Below, piece by piece: positions 41,249 through 52,365 of a stretch of 64,000 nt of DNA (the stretch's first letter is position 1; the number at the start of each line of letters is the position of its first letter). The notes beneath the pieces were generated by a model. That model worked only from the letters and a program-made list of their open reading frames with translations, was not told the DNA's origin and made no database searches. Both the position numbers and the translations under genes were made by a program. This DNA is from Melanopsichium pennsylvanicum (taxonomy: Eukaryota > Basidiomycota > Ustilaginomycetes > Ustilaginales), in the NCBI GenBank assembly GCA_900208305.1, contig OAPG01000020.1, forward strand, positions 124,001-188,000, in the 5' to 3' direction.

Positions 41249-42389
41249 TTAGGCCTCGGTCTTGACAACAGTGGCCTTGCCAGTGCAGTAGATACCGTCG
41301 AGGAACTTTCGGATGTCCTTGTTGCGAACAAGCGTAGCACCGTGGAGCAGGGCAGCCGACTGGGAAACGAGGTCAATGTCGTTACCCTCAACCAAAACCT
41401 GATCCTTCTGCGCCTTGTCCTCCTGAATCGTAACACCCTCGAGCATCTGGATGTTACGAACACGTTTCTCGCCAAGGAAGTTTCGGATCTCGGCGCTCTT
41501 CTTGTCACCAGCAATGATGATGTTGATAGGGAAATGGGCGTAGACAGCACGCATCTTGTACTGGAATCCGACGGTGACACCCTTGATCATGTTGGCAACG
41601 CATGCCTGGGCAGTTCGCAGGCAAGCAGCGTGCTTGCGAGCAGCGTGCCACACAACAAACTTGATCTTCTGACCAGCGGGGCTCTTGATGAGACGAGCGT
41701 CAAGGTTCATGTGCTTGAGCGACTGTTTTGGTGAAAACGAGAGAATAAACCAGAAAGTCAGTCTTCTGCATCTTTGGACAGACTGCGCTGTGCGATACAG
41801 AGTCGAATGCAGCAGCAGCAGCTGCTGCAGCAGCTGCAACGATATGAGACCCTTCATCCAGTTCATTTCCGCCGCATTGCGAATTTGTCGGTGATCCTCG
41901 GGCGATGCGAGGACGGAATGCAGATCAAAGTGTGTGTCCTAGCGTATCAGCGTCTTTGAGCAGGTGACCGTCGAGCGTTTGACGCTTGGGCGCAGCACGG
42001 CTTTTGCGATTGGCCGCACTGTTGTGTCTCGTGCTTTCTTTCCTTCTGCATCGTCCGCATCGGGATGTTGACCCCGACGTCAGGTGCTGTGACCCAGGAA
42101 AATGCCCGTATTTGCCTTAAGCGCTTCTGTCGTGTGTTTCTGGACATGCTTTCTCTCATTTGGCGTGCATGATCTGCTGCTCCTGGTGATTTCCATACTA
42201 TTCTTCCACCTGCTGATCTGCCCGCTGCTGCTGCTATTACAAAGACCATCGTCAGATTCATGCGTATTGTGGGATGCTAACCTTGGTGAGAGTGCCTCGG
42301 GGACCCTTGACGGTGAAGACACGGGACGAGATGCTGACGGAAACGTCAGCGGGGACAGCGAGGTCCAACTCCTTGAAGATCTGCAACAT
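41249..42389 (-). CDS. RPL9: 60S ribosomal protein uL6 (L9) with a 559-bp intron
   Basis: Exons 42389-42282 (36 codons) and 41722-41249; intron 42281-41723 (GTTAGC...AACAG). The 193-aa product reads MLQIFKELDLAVP, then SRVFTVKGPRGTLTK joined to SLKHMNLDARL, then ANMIKGVTVGFQYKMRAVYAHFPIN, IRNFLGEK and NKDIRKFLDGIYC. This is the cytosolic uL6 protein of the large subunit near the sarcin-ricin loop. Length matches yeast Rpl9 (191). A CACAG directly before the ATG (near 42395) and a GTTAGT donor-like site near 43036 suggest an additional 5'-UTR intron. I found no convincing box C/D pair in the coding intron. Confidence 0.94.
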
Positions 42390-44155
42390 CTTGTCTGTGG
42401 AACGCAAATACAAGTATACGGCAAGGTTGGCGTTAAGGTCAGTTTGCTGTTTATGAGAGGGTTTAAGTGAGTCGGTGTTGACAGACGACTGCAGCACAAA
42501 ATTGTGTGAGCGTCGAAAATGGTTGGTGTTTGGATGCTGATGCGGTGAAGGTAGCCGAAGATCGCGTTGCAAGTAGGAATGTAAACCTTTTTCGTCTGAT
42601 AGATAAGCCGAAATCGAGCCCTTCCACAAATCAAGACATCACCCCACGGCTGCATCCTGGTCAACAAGGCATGTTCCCTGTAGGGCTTTACCTTCTTCTC
42701 CGCCGTGTGTTTCTGAATCAATGAATGGGTGGTTGGAGGCTGCCGACCCTGACTGACACTGTGATCAGGTTGATGTGTACGATTGTTTCTGCGTTTCTGA
42801 GATTGATGATGGCCTTACAATGTCTAAGAAATAGGTTTGGTAATGCCGAGATATTATGCGTACGTATGGTTTGAGAATCTGGAAGTCGATGAGATCGATA
42901 GTGTGGGTGGTTGCCGGTTGTGGACCTTGAGAGAAGATGACCTGCAACTTGTGTTGTGAAATATGCGTGTGCGCGTGCTGCGTATGTCGGGTGGATGTCT
43001 GCGATTGTTATGCTGATAGAGGCGCCTTATACTAACCTTGAGGTGAATATGGGTTTTTGACGTAGGGTGAGGGTAAGGAAGACGATCGGATGGCGACTAA
43101 GCTTGTTTGGCGGTGATGCTTGACTGGCTTCGCGCTGACCAGCTGAAGCTCGACCAAATATGCAGTTGTAGATGGCGATCTAGCGTCTGAGGCTCTCAGC
43201 TTCTCTTGACTACAATAGGAACCCTCAATCCCAGCCAAGGTGTGCCGCTCTGCAACCTCAAATTTCACATCCTGGCTGGCTTGCGGCTGCCCAAGAACAG
43301 TCTCCATCATTCAGCCCTTGCAAACCTTTCTCGTGTTGCAAACCTTTCTCGTCAGGCTAAGTTACTACGCTCGAGACAGCACACACCAATCCGGAAATTG
43401 TGAATTCCAGCCGGAGCTGAGATTTTGAAGAAATCCAGACAAAGTCATGTGACTGACCACTTTTTTCATCAAAACCTCGGCCGAGATTTTGTTCTTCTCT
43501 GGGATTTTGTGACTATAAAGGGTCTAACAGGAACGAGACTAAGACATCCCCCCTCCCGATTCACCATAAGATCGGTTGTAGATCATGTAAATGTAACGAA
43601 TAATGTTAAGGCAAGATGCATGACCGCGCGAGGCTAATTGAATGCAGGGAATTTCTTCCTTTGCTGGGCCCCCGCACGATCATCCGGAAGCCGACATCTA
43701 AGTGGAGATGTGCCTCTCTTGTCCTACGGTCACTATTGTGGAACACAACCTGGTCGGCGAGCAACCACGATTCTCCTCGTCATTTACCAGCACGATCAAT
43801 CCCTGGGCTGCTACATAGAGACTCTGCGAGCTCAAACTTTCGGTATACGACTACGACCTCTGTTACTCGTCTCGACGGTCCTACTCGCGCACCGTGGACC
43901 TTGGAAGCGAGCTTTTATTGCCCGATTTACTGGTCCCATATTGATCGCTCCGTACATGAAACCTTTCACCGCCGGCTCCTCAGGAACAAGTCTTGATTGA
44001 CGTGGACTACATCACGGTCCATTGTGGTTCTACCTTCTGACGCCTACCGCTGCATAATTTTACCGGGAACGCTGCCCTTCTAGACGTCAATCGTTTGTCG
44101 GATCGTTGCTTATCACCATCAAATCGAAAGCTCTATTCTTTTAACATCGACCGAG
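42390..44155. other. Divergent region of uL6 and SGNH-like gene, 1.77 kb
   Basis: It probably includes the uL6 leader and promoter. A 17-base sequence (TTGCAAACCTTTCTCGT) occurs twice in tandem around 43317-43353. Small ORFs at 43616-44000 overlap in two frames and have no family resemblance. No RNA gene was recognised. Confidence 0.5.
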
Positions 44156-45511
44156 ATGCCATCCAATGTACGCCCATTGACGGGGAAGGGAAAGGCTCAA
44201 GGACCTGAAACCAGAGTACAGCTCGCAGGCCGTCTTCTCACCTACTTCTCAGCAGCGTTCATCGGCATCACCTTCCTTTGCTCCCTTGCACCTGCCAACC
44301 CACCAACTCCAAGTGCCACCCCTGTCGGACCGCGGCGAGGATACTTCTCGACAAACTCCGCACAATGCGACCCGTTCAGCCTTCCAGGCTGGGTAGACTG
44401 GTCGATTGGTACCAACGACCTTCCCGCATGGCGAACCTTTGACCCCTCTTGTTCAACTACCAACCTGCTCGGCAGCCTGATCTCCACGCTCAACATCGAA
44501 TCCAATGACCCTTCCAAGATCGTACCACACGCTGTTCATGCGCTCTCATCAGTCAGCAGCAGCGTAGAGGATCTCAGTGCCTTCTTAAACAACCGCACCG
44601 TCCTCATGATCGGTGATCATCAAGTCGATCAGTCGCTCGTGTCACATTTCTGCGCATTGACAGGTCACACAATACAAGCTGTCGACAAGAACCATCCTTG
44701 GGGAAGCTCGCTCAACTCCGTGCCTCCCAAACACGGCTTTACGCCGATCAAGAACAATGCACCACTGGCGCACTATTGTTACCTGCCAGAGTACGATTTC
44801 TTGCTCACCTCTGTGTACTCTTATGGTGCAGACACGTTCGACTCATGGCGTGGGGAGAATCTGTACAACGCGCCCGGCCTCTTCGAGGATCGAGTGACCG
44901 ACCTCTTCCAGCCCTACTTGCGCGATATGGCGTCCAAGTCCCTCACCGCTCCCAGCTTGCCTTTGCCGAGGGGCAAGACGGAGCCAGATCTCGTTCTGTT
45001 CAACTCGGGTCTGTGGGATCTTGCACGCTGGGCACGCATTGACATCGACACAGGTGTTGGTCTATTGGAGAACCTTTCTGAGGAGAGGATCATGTGGTGG
45101 CGCTCGCGGATGGTAGACATGATTGGCTCGGTGCGCAAGGCGTGGCGCAAGACCCGCGTCGTCTGGCGCGACACTTCATATCCTCTTGCCTCTGAAGCAA
45201 CTACTGTCGAAGCTTTTCTCGGTATCGAGGGCGAGAGGAGGAAGAATCATCCGCTATACCACGCCAATAGGATCGCACAGATCAACAATGCGCAGAGCTC
45301 AGCTTTGAATGTGCACGGAGACGACGTAGTAAAGGGCGAGAGGACGAGAAGTGCAAGAATGCCAACTGACGTTGTAGGGCTCAACTTGGCACAGGTGTTC
45401 ATGGGTCAGGATCAGCATTCGCTCAATCCGCTTGCACCGAGTCAGTTGCCCTGTGGCGCTCTGTTTGGTGAGATGCTGCTCTGGCATTTGCGAGATGCCG
45501 TGAATCCTTGA
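44156..45511 (+). CDS. Type II membrane protein with SGNH/PC-esterase-like fold
   Basis: The 451-aa product has one N-terminal hydrophobic segment (about residues 26-46, LLTYFSAAFIGITFLCS) suggesting a signal anchor, then a lumenal/extracellular domain. The pattern TVLMIGDHQVDQSLVSHFC followed by DLVLFNSGLWDLARW and a C-terminal DQHSLNP resembles fungal SGNH-like proteins of the CAS1/TBL O-acetyltransferase type, where GDS and DxxH supply the catalytic Ser, Asp and His. Here the Ser is His (GDH, residues 153-155) and the C-terminal motif is DQH (419-421). It may therefore be inactive or use another residue. The family call is moderate; substrate and compartment are unknown. Confidence 0.6.
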   Translation: MPSNVRPLTGKGKAQGPETRVQLAGRLLTYFSAAFIGITFLCSLAPANPPTPSATPVGPRRGYFSTNSAQCDPFSLPGWVDWSIGTNDLPAWRTFDPSCSTTNLLGSLISTLNIESNDPSKIVPHAVHALSSVSSSVEDLSAFLNNRTVLMIGDHQVDQSLVSHFCALTGHTIQAVDKNHPWGSSLNSVPPKHGFTPIKNNAPLAHYCYLPEYDFLLTSVYSYGADTFDSWRGENLYNAPGLFEDRVTDLFQPYLRDMASKSLTAPSLPLPRGKTEPDLVLFNSGLWDLARWARIDIDTGVGLLENLSEERIMWWRSRMVDMIGSVRKAWRKTRVVWRDTSYPLASEATTVEAFLGIEGERRKNHPLYHANRIAQINNAQSSALNVHGDDVVKGERTRSARMPTDVVGLNLAQVFMGQDQHSLNPLAPSQLPCGALFGEMLLWHLRDAVNP

Positions 45512-47038
45512 CGTCAAATGTATGGCTGAAAATTGATAATATACCATGTTGACTTTGATCAAGACTTTGACTGTGGGAGAGAAAGAGGTATACAAATAGA
45601 CAGTCTGTACTTAGGCCTGACTGCAAAGGGCTCAATGCACAAGTGCAGAGAGGTACAAGATTCTGGGGTTTGAAGAACAACACAAAACCATGGAAATGTG
45701 TCTTGCCAATGGCTCCAATAAGTATGGGTTTAGCAAAAAGAGTGCAGTGATATTGGAGGAAAGTTAGCAAAGTTGCTGTGAAATGCAAATATTATAATGT
45801 GTTGGATCTCAAGACAGAATAGAACCAAAAAGTTAACATCAATTCAAAGATTTACTCTTTGATGTGACTGAGCCATGTCACATTGCCCACTTACCACTAT
45901 CAAGTCCTACAGCGTGGCTGAGGGCTGTGTCAGGGGCCAATGTGCCTAACTTGGGGGTTTGATTCAAATATCCGATGGAAACCTGGGGATTTATCGTGTT
46001 TCGAAATGAAACCTGCTGGAAGTGCGTGTTCTATCCGGTTTTGTTCCCAGATCCGCTGGTACCGTTTTGAGTTGACTAGCCTCTGTGAACATTCCATTCA
46101 GCGGTAGTGCGGCTTGTCCAAATGATCGTGTGACCTGCGCTACACACGAGTGTGCTTGATGCAAGCGCCGGTTGATGTCTACAACGTCTCCTGCAAACTT
46201 GGGGGCCGTGGTTGTTGTCTGATAAGGCTACAGTGTGGGTTCTGTTGCTGCAGTTGAGGTTCCGCCTCAGTAGAGGTGCTGACAGTTGTCAAGGGTGTTT
46301 GGCTTCTCCAATGAGGAAGACACAAACACTGTAATGCTGCAATACCTGGTGATTGCAGCGGAGACAAGAAGTAGATACTGAGAAACTTATAACATGTATA
46401 ATTAAGGTAATGAATAATAGAATGAATGAGCCCTGCTCCTCCACGATTGAAACGAATGCCCCCTAATATCTATCAAGCCCTGCTTGAAGTTCTTATCAGG
46501 ATCCCTCTTATCCGGAAACCCCTTATCGACAGTTAGCCTCCTTAGCTGCCTTGTGCCTGTGCACACTGGATTTGACCCCCGTGCTTATCAGTGCTGGCTA
46601 CCAGAGCCAGTAGCTGCTTATCACTTGACCCCACATCCTACCAAGCCTGTTATCTGGACCCTCCGTGCTTGCCAGAGATCCTTCCAACCCTTGTAACGGC
46701 CCTTCACAGCCTCTGATCTCCGTCCACGGCTCGAGGCAAGTGTCCAACCAAAATTGGCTGGAAACTCACCTTTTACCGGAACTCAACATAAGACCCGATA
46801 AAATCAAGGGTTTCATCCGGACTCATTCTGAGCAAAAAAAAAAAAAAAGGTGTTAACTCACACACATCAGCCTGATCTTGTTCATGGTCTTCCTTAATTC
46901 CATAACTGAATTGCACCAAAGTGAGCAATGTTTGATGCAGTCTAAGTCAACCTACAACTTGCTCTTATGATAATTGGTTGAAGGACAAGTTGAGCTCATT
47001 CACTGTACTGGAATGTACCATGCTGTACTGTTGGTGTC
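45512..47038. other. 1.5-kb convergent gap with an A-tailed, TTATC-rich segment
   Basis: This lies between the SGNH-like gene (+) and IVD (-). No conserved ORF. Bases about 46440-46833 are pyrimidine-rich, carry six same-strand TTATC (GATA-type) motifs between 46490 and 46660, and end in A15 at 46834-46848. It could be a decayed retro-inserted fragment or an untranslated RNA; no clear target-site duplication was seen. Confidence 0.4.
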
Positions 47039-48307
47039 TTACTTCATCTCTTCATTGAACATCCTACCGATCAACATCCTCCTAATCTCCTGAGTTCCTG
47101 CACCGACAGTGTAAAGCCTTGCATCTCTCCAGAATCTGGCTGTTGGATAGTCGTTTGTATAGCCGTTGCCACCTAGTAGCTGCATAGCTTCGCTGGTAAC
47201 TTCTACACATCGATCGCTACTGTACAGGATGACACCTGCGCAATCCCTCCTACTGATTTTGCCTTGATCACAAGCCCTTCCGACGCTGTAAACGTAGCTT
47301 CGGGCTGCGTTGAGCTTTGTGTACATGTCGGCAATCTTTCCCTGCAACAGTTGGAACTCTGCGATCCTTTGACCGAACTGTTTCCTCTCGTGAGCGTACG
47401 CCACGCTGTAATCGAACGCGGCTTGCATCAAACCCAAAGGACCACCACTGAGAACCAGTCTCTCGAGGTCCAACCCAGACATGAGAACGCCGGCACCCTT
47501 ATTGACGGTGCCGAGCACGTTGGTTTCGGGAACCTCGACATTATCAAAGTGAATCTCACACGTGTCGCTGCCCCTCATTCCTACTTTGTCGAGTTTGGGC
47601 AATTGGGTGAAACCCTTCATGCCCTTTTCGACGATGAAGGCGGTGATGCCCTTGGAGCCTGCTTTGGGTTCGGTCTTTGCGTAGATGATAAACGTGGATG
47701 CGATGGGAGCGTTTGTGATCCACATCTTTGCACCGTTGAGGACGTAGTGATCGCCCTTCTTGATGGCGGTGGTGGTCATGGAAACCACATCGGAGCCGCT
47801 GCCTGGTTCGCTCATGGCGAGCGAACCAACCTTGTTACCCGAGATGAGATCGGGAAGATATTTTTGCTTCTGCTCCTTTGTGCCATGTCTGTTGAGCTGG
47901 TTGACGCAGAGGTTACTGTGAGCACCGTAGCTCAAAGCCACGCTGCCACTGGCTCTGCTGAGCTCCTCCATGACAATGGCATGGTCCAAGTAGCCTTTAC
48001 CCAACCCACCGAATTCTTCGGGAACGGTGATGCCGAGCAAACCCATGTCACCGAGCTTGGTCCAAATATCCTTGGGCGACGCATTATCACGATCGATGGC
48101 GGCCGCTTTCTCAGCGGGGATTTCGGCAGAAGCAAAGGTGGATACTGCATCACGAAGTTCAAGCTGATCCTCGGTGAGACCGCAGATGTCTGTGTTGTAG
48201 AAAGTGGTTGCGTAACCCCTACGCGGGATGGAGATGGTCGGCGTACTCGAGGCAGCACGACGGAGCGGAGCAGCGACGCGACTGCGAAAAGCGGCAGGGA
48301 AAGACAT
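47039..48307 (-). CDS. IVD1: Isovaleryl-CoA dehydrogenase, mitochondrial
   Basis: A FAD-dependent acyl-CoA dehydrogenase for leucine degradation. From ATG 48307 it has 422 aa, with an Arg/Ala/Ser-rich, acid-free presequence (residues 1-30). Signatures are LGITVPEEFGGLG, SYGAHSNLCVNQL, SLAMSEPGSGSDV, KMWITNAPIAS, GMRGSDTCEIHFDNV, the IVD-specific GLDLERLVLSGGPLGLMQA (catalytic Glu in DLERL), YAHERKQFGQRIAEFQLLQG, MQLLGGNGYTNDYP and GTQEIRRMLIGR. The Glu within DLERL separates IVD from other acyl-CoA dehydrogenases, whose base lies elsewhere. An upstream in-frame ATG at 48439 adds 44 residues and is less likely. No intron is needed. Confidence 0.95.
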   Translation of the reverse strand: MSFPAAFRSRVAAPLRRAASSTPTISIPRRGYATTFYNTDICGLTEDQLELRDAVSTFASAEIPAEKAAAIDRDNASPKDIWTKLGDMGLLGITVPEEFGGLGKGYLDHAIVMEELSRASGSVALSYGAHSNLCVNQLNRHGTKEQKQKYLPDLISGNKVGSLAMSEPGSGSDVVSMTTTAIKKGDHYVLNGAKMWITNAPIASTFIIYAKTEPKAGSKGITAFIVEKGMKGFTQLPKLDKVGMRGSDTCEIHFDNVEVPETNVLGTVNKGAGVLMSGLDLERLVLSGGPLGLMQAAFDYSVAYAHERKQFGQRIAEFQLLQGKIADMYTKLNAARSYVYSVGRACDQGKISRRDCAGVILYSSDRCVEVTSEAMQLLGGNGYTNDYPTARFWRDARLYTVGAGTQEIRRMLIGRMFNEEMK

Positions 48308-49330
48308 GTTTGATTTCGTACTGTTGTACGAGCAAGTTGTGTAGGTGGTGTTGATGGTGAAACAGGAAGAAGAGAGAGAGCAGAGCGGAAGCGTGTTGAG
48401 AGCAAAATAAGTGGATTGCGAAAGGCGGGGTTCAGTCAAGCCGGTGCGATGGCGGGCAAAGCGAACATGGTGAGAAATTGTTTACAACAGCAATATATTG
48501 AACCGGACAGGAGAAGAAATAAGGGTTCAAACACCGGCAAAATGAAAGTGACGCTGCTGCTGGACGAGGGCGGGAAGCCGAAAGTCACCAAAAAAAGCGG
48601 GCAAAGTCTTGCCACTGTATGATAATGCGGGCCGGTCGCCCGATTTCGCATTTCGCTTTTAGCGGGGTATGCTCACCTCAAAATTGGACTCACCTCCGCC
48701 CTGTCACGCATCGAGACCCCACGTTGGGTCTTTTCCTGTCTGCCCTGTGGCGGTCCGAGCAAAAGTCGAATCTCTTACCCTTGGCCGTACAATCTTTTTT
48801 TTGCTCATCGATCGTTAGCGACGTCGCCTCGCAAACGCACGCTATGAGAATCTGCTTGTTGCGAGAGCACGCAAGCTTGTACTGAACTCACTCAAACAAT
48901 ATTGAGCGTGGGGATAGGCTATTTTTGATCAGAGTCAAAAGAAAAAAGAGGACAAGAATTAGAAATGGAAAAAGGAAGAGAAAATAGGCAATCAAAACCA
49001 AAAACCATAAAAGCGTCGCTCAACAAGATCGTACCAAGTCTCACACACACCTCAAACGTAACCCGATCGTTCCGTCACCGATCTTGCACACTGACGAGTC
49101 AAGACGGATCCGACAGAGGTCGAAAAAGCGGTTGTGTGGATTCAATCGAGACAAATTGCACCAACCAGGAAAACGAACGGAGAGCGTACAAGAGTAACTT
49201 GGACTTTCTGAGAAACAGAGGCAACTGGGAAGAGTCGATTCGAAATTTGGGTTTTGGTCAAACAGTGATGCACGGCGAGCCAAATCGGGCGCCATGCCAG
49301 CCTTCTTTGTTTCTTTCAAGGTGAGGCTCG
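48308..49330. other. Intergenic region, 1.0 kb
   Basis: This holds the promoter of IVD and the 3' flank of the next minus-strand gene. The ORFs here are short and unlike known proteins. I see nothing else. Confidence 0.5.
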
Positions 49331-52300
49331 TTAGCTGTTGCTAGGAGTATTCCTTCCCCCACTTAGCAGAGCCATGAGGTTGGCACCATTCATCGCCTGG
49401 CTGCCCACACTGACGGGAGCCTGTTGCGGCTGCGGGCTGCTTGGGCCATGTCCACCTGCGCCGCCTGGTCCTTGCGTGTAGTATGGGAACTGAGCCGCAG
49501 GCGATTGACTTCGCCTATCACCACCGCCTTGCTGCTGCCCACCGCCACTAGGAGCACCTGGTATATCATACGGCGACCTCGGAGGCACAGGCATGCCAGG
49601 CGGGAATCCTTGCCCAGTCAAAACCTGCTGTTGGATGTGCGGAGGCATCGACATCAGCTGTTGGTACAGTTGTGGTGGCATTCCGGGCGGAGGAGGACGG
49701 CCGCCTGGGAAAGGTGCAAACCCTGGGACGAAAGCACCGTTGGGGCCACGTGGACCGGGTCCACCAGGAACGCCCATGGGAGGCGGGGGCATGTTGCCCA
49801 TCCCCGGTGGCATTGGGCCCCTTGCCAAGCCCAGAGAAGCAGCGATGTGCGGCGGCATTTGCTGAAAGCCAGGACCGCCCAAGGGTGGACGCGCCATTAG
49901 GCGTGGATCCATACCAGGCGGAGCGGGCCGCCCAGGTATGGCGCCAGGGAAGCCACCAAATCCTGCCATGCCGGGAGCGGGGCCAGGTGAGCCAACTCCA
50001 GCTCCACCAGGGCTCGTGGGAGAGCCAACACCGCCAAGCTGCTGACGAGGGTCGTTGTAAGGCGAGGGAGCACCAGCGCCCATGGCGGGCGACTCCGATC
50101 GCTGCTGCTGTCCGTACTGCGGGTACTGATCATGTTGCTGCTGCTGCTGATGGTGATGTTGCTGGTGATGCTGTGCAGGCACCTGCTGCTGGGCAAGCGA
50201 GGTGCTCGATTCTCGCTGATGCTGCTGGTTGTAGGGCAATGGTGAGCGAGCATCGATACTGCCGTGGTGACGAGCCTCAGCCGACGACAATCCAGGCGAG
50301 ACAATGCTTCGAGGGCATTTGTCGGTTGCATCTTCACCACCGCCACCTTGGCCGCGCAACATGTCCTTCACAAGACGATCAGCAGATCCAGCCCTGTGGT
50401 ACGAGTGTTCATCGCCACTACCATCACGACCTTTAGCAAGGGTAGGGGTTTCGGTTCCACTTCCGCCACTTCCGCCACTTCCACCACCACCGCCCTGCAA
50501 CATGGCCATGAGCTTCTGCATGCTCTGCTGATCCGCCTCGGAGACGCTCTTGCGTTGAGCATCCTTTTGTCCATCGCCCTTACCGCTGATCGACGTTTTG
50601 CTGAAGAGCTCTGAGATATTGATCGACGACGACGATGCATTGGGTGGCGATCGAGGGCTTTGCAAATGGCCTACATCCTTGTCTGTTTCCGAAGAGGGCT
50701 GAGCCGAACCGAGGCTGCCCATCGACTCGAGCATCTTTTGCTGTGCCGCTAGAGCAGCAGCCTGGGGGTCGCGAGGCGGTCCGTTTCGGCCGTCAAAGAA
50801 TCGTGCAAATCGACTGGATCGTACAGGTAGACCAGGTGGTCCTTGACCGTCTCCAGAGCCTCCATGGCTGTTAGAGATGCTATCGTACAGAGAAGTGCCG
50901 GAAGAAGACCTTTGGTTGGCGGCAGCCATCATCTCTTGACGGATGGCTTCCATCTCAGATTGCCGCGAAGCGTCTTCGCTTCCAACGGCATACTCTTCAG
51001 AGGCATCCCTGTCCGCACCAATCGATCCGCTGCGATACGTATCCACGTCTCTCTGAATAGGCTCAGGCTCAGGCTCGCCTCTTGCCAGCCTCTCGCGGCG
51101 CTCGCGTTCCTTCATCTGCGCCTTGAATGCCTGAATACTGTCGACCGCGCCCGCCATGTCGTTGCCAACGGAAAGGTCATCCAGACCATCAGTCTGCTTG
51201 CGGCGGCTGCCGAACTGTCCGAACGGAGCACGATTGTCGACTGGCAGGGGTTCCGAATCGTCCTCGAGCCACGCCGGGTTGTCGTCAGCGTCACCTGTCC
51301 AAGGAGCACCACCAGCGCGTTGAGCACCTCGTCGTTCGCTGGGCCGCAGTCGGTCGGATGCGATGCTAGAAAAGGGACCAGCACGGTCGCGGTCGCCGGG
51401 CCTCCTCCAGTCTGAAGCAGTATCCGCCCCACCGGTGCGACGGAGTCGAGGAGATTCAACGAGCTCGCCTTCTTCGCGGCTTTCGTCTGCGTCGAAGCCA
51501 CGCTCGCCACGTCGTCTATCCCGACCGGAGTCACGCCTTCGGTCGTCGGGGAGCATGTCGCGCATCCTATCCCTGCCGTATGAAGTGGAGCGCTCGCCCA
51601 TACCACGACGTCCCTCACCAAGACCTTCAGAGTTGCCGTCTCGAGGTAAACCTCGACCGCCTCCTGGCGTGCCTGCGGGTTTGAAGGTACCGCTTGCCGA
51701 GATCTGTCCAAACGGATTCTTACCGGCAGGAGCGCCGCGTCGACCGCCAACCTCGCCGAGGCGGAGACCTTCGCTGCGTTCGCGATCCTCATTCCTTCTG
51801 CCGCCAAATCTGGCACCTGCGCCTTCCCTTCTGGGACCGAAGCCTCCCAGAGCACCTCCGATGATGCCACTGTTGTTTGGAGCCTCGTCGCCTTCAGCTG
51901 AATGGTGGTGGTGAGAAGCTTCTTCTGCGTGCGCTCTGCGCGGGGTGTCGCGGTAATTGTAGGTAGACTTGTGATGGTAAGGTTCCCATTCTCCGTACCA
52001 GTCACGAAGGGTGCCCATGTGCATTGGTTTTGCGACCAATGCGGAAGAGCTGTAGGCTAGGAGTACGCTTCTATTGTATGTTCGAGGACAGTTGGCTGGT
52101 CGTTGGTACTTGGCTGTTGGTTGCGGAGCGGCATGTCGGGGAAGCGGGGATGTGCGGACTGCTTGCAATCCATTGGCTCCGGAAGGATCGGCAGGCAATG
52201 CTGTCGCTGGTGGTGCTGGGATGCCGAGACCGGGCGGTGGACCTGTTCGATTGCGTTTGCAATTTTAGCGGGAGGACAAGATACGATGTCAGCGTGAAGT

Positions 52301-52365
52301 CAGGGTGAAAATTAGCACCGCGCACAACAAAAAGGGGCTTGATATTATCACTTACCGGCTGCCAT
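49331..52365 (-). CDS. Putative eIF4E-binding protein (4E-T-like), Gln/Pro/Gly-rich
   Basis: Exons 52365-52356 (MAAG) and 52242-49331; intron 52355-52243 (GTAAGT...GAACAG) keeps the frame and gives a 973-aa protein. Near the N-terminus a YxxxxL-phi motif (YNRSVLL, residues 59-65) is followed by ALVAKP and DWYGEW, the arrangement seen at the start of 4E-T/Eap1-like translational repressors that bind cap-binding eIF4E. The middle is Arg/Asp/Glu/Gly-rich with a SREEGELVESPRLRR block. The C-terminal third is Gln/His/Pro/Gly-rich with short conserved-looking stretches (MDPRLMARP, PPHIQQQVL). Such proteins usually sit in P-bodies. The call rests on the 4E-binding motif and layout; an unrelated RGG-type RNA-binding protein is possible. 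Confidence 0.65.

Noticed and set aside
43616..44000. Two overlapping ORFs before the SGNH-like gene
   Set aside because: Overlap in two frames, no conserved features; part of the upstream region.
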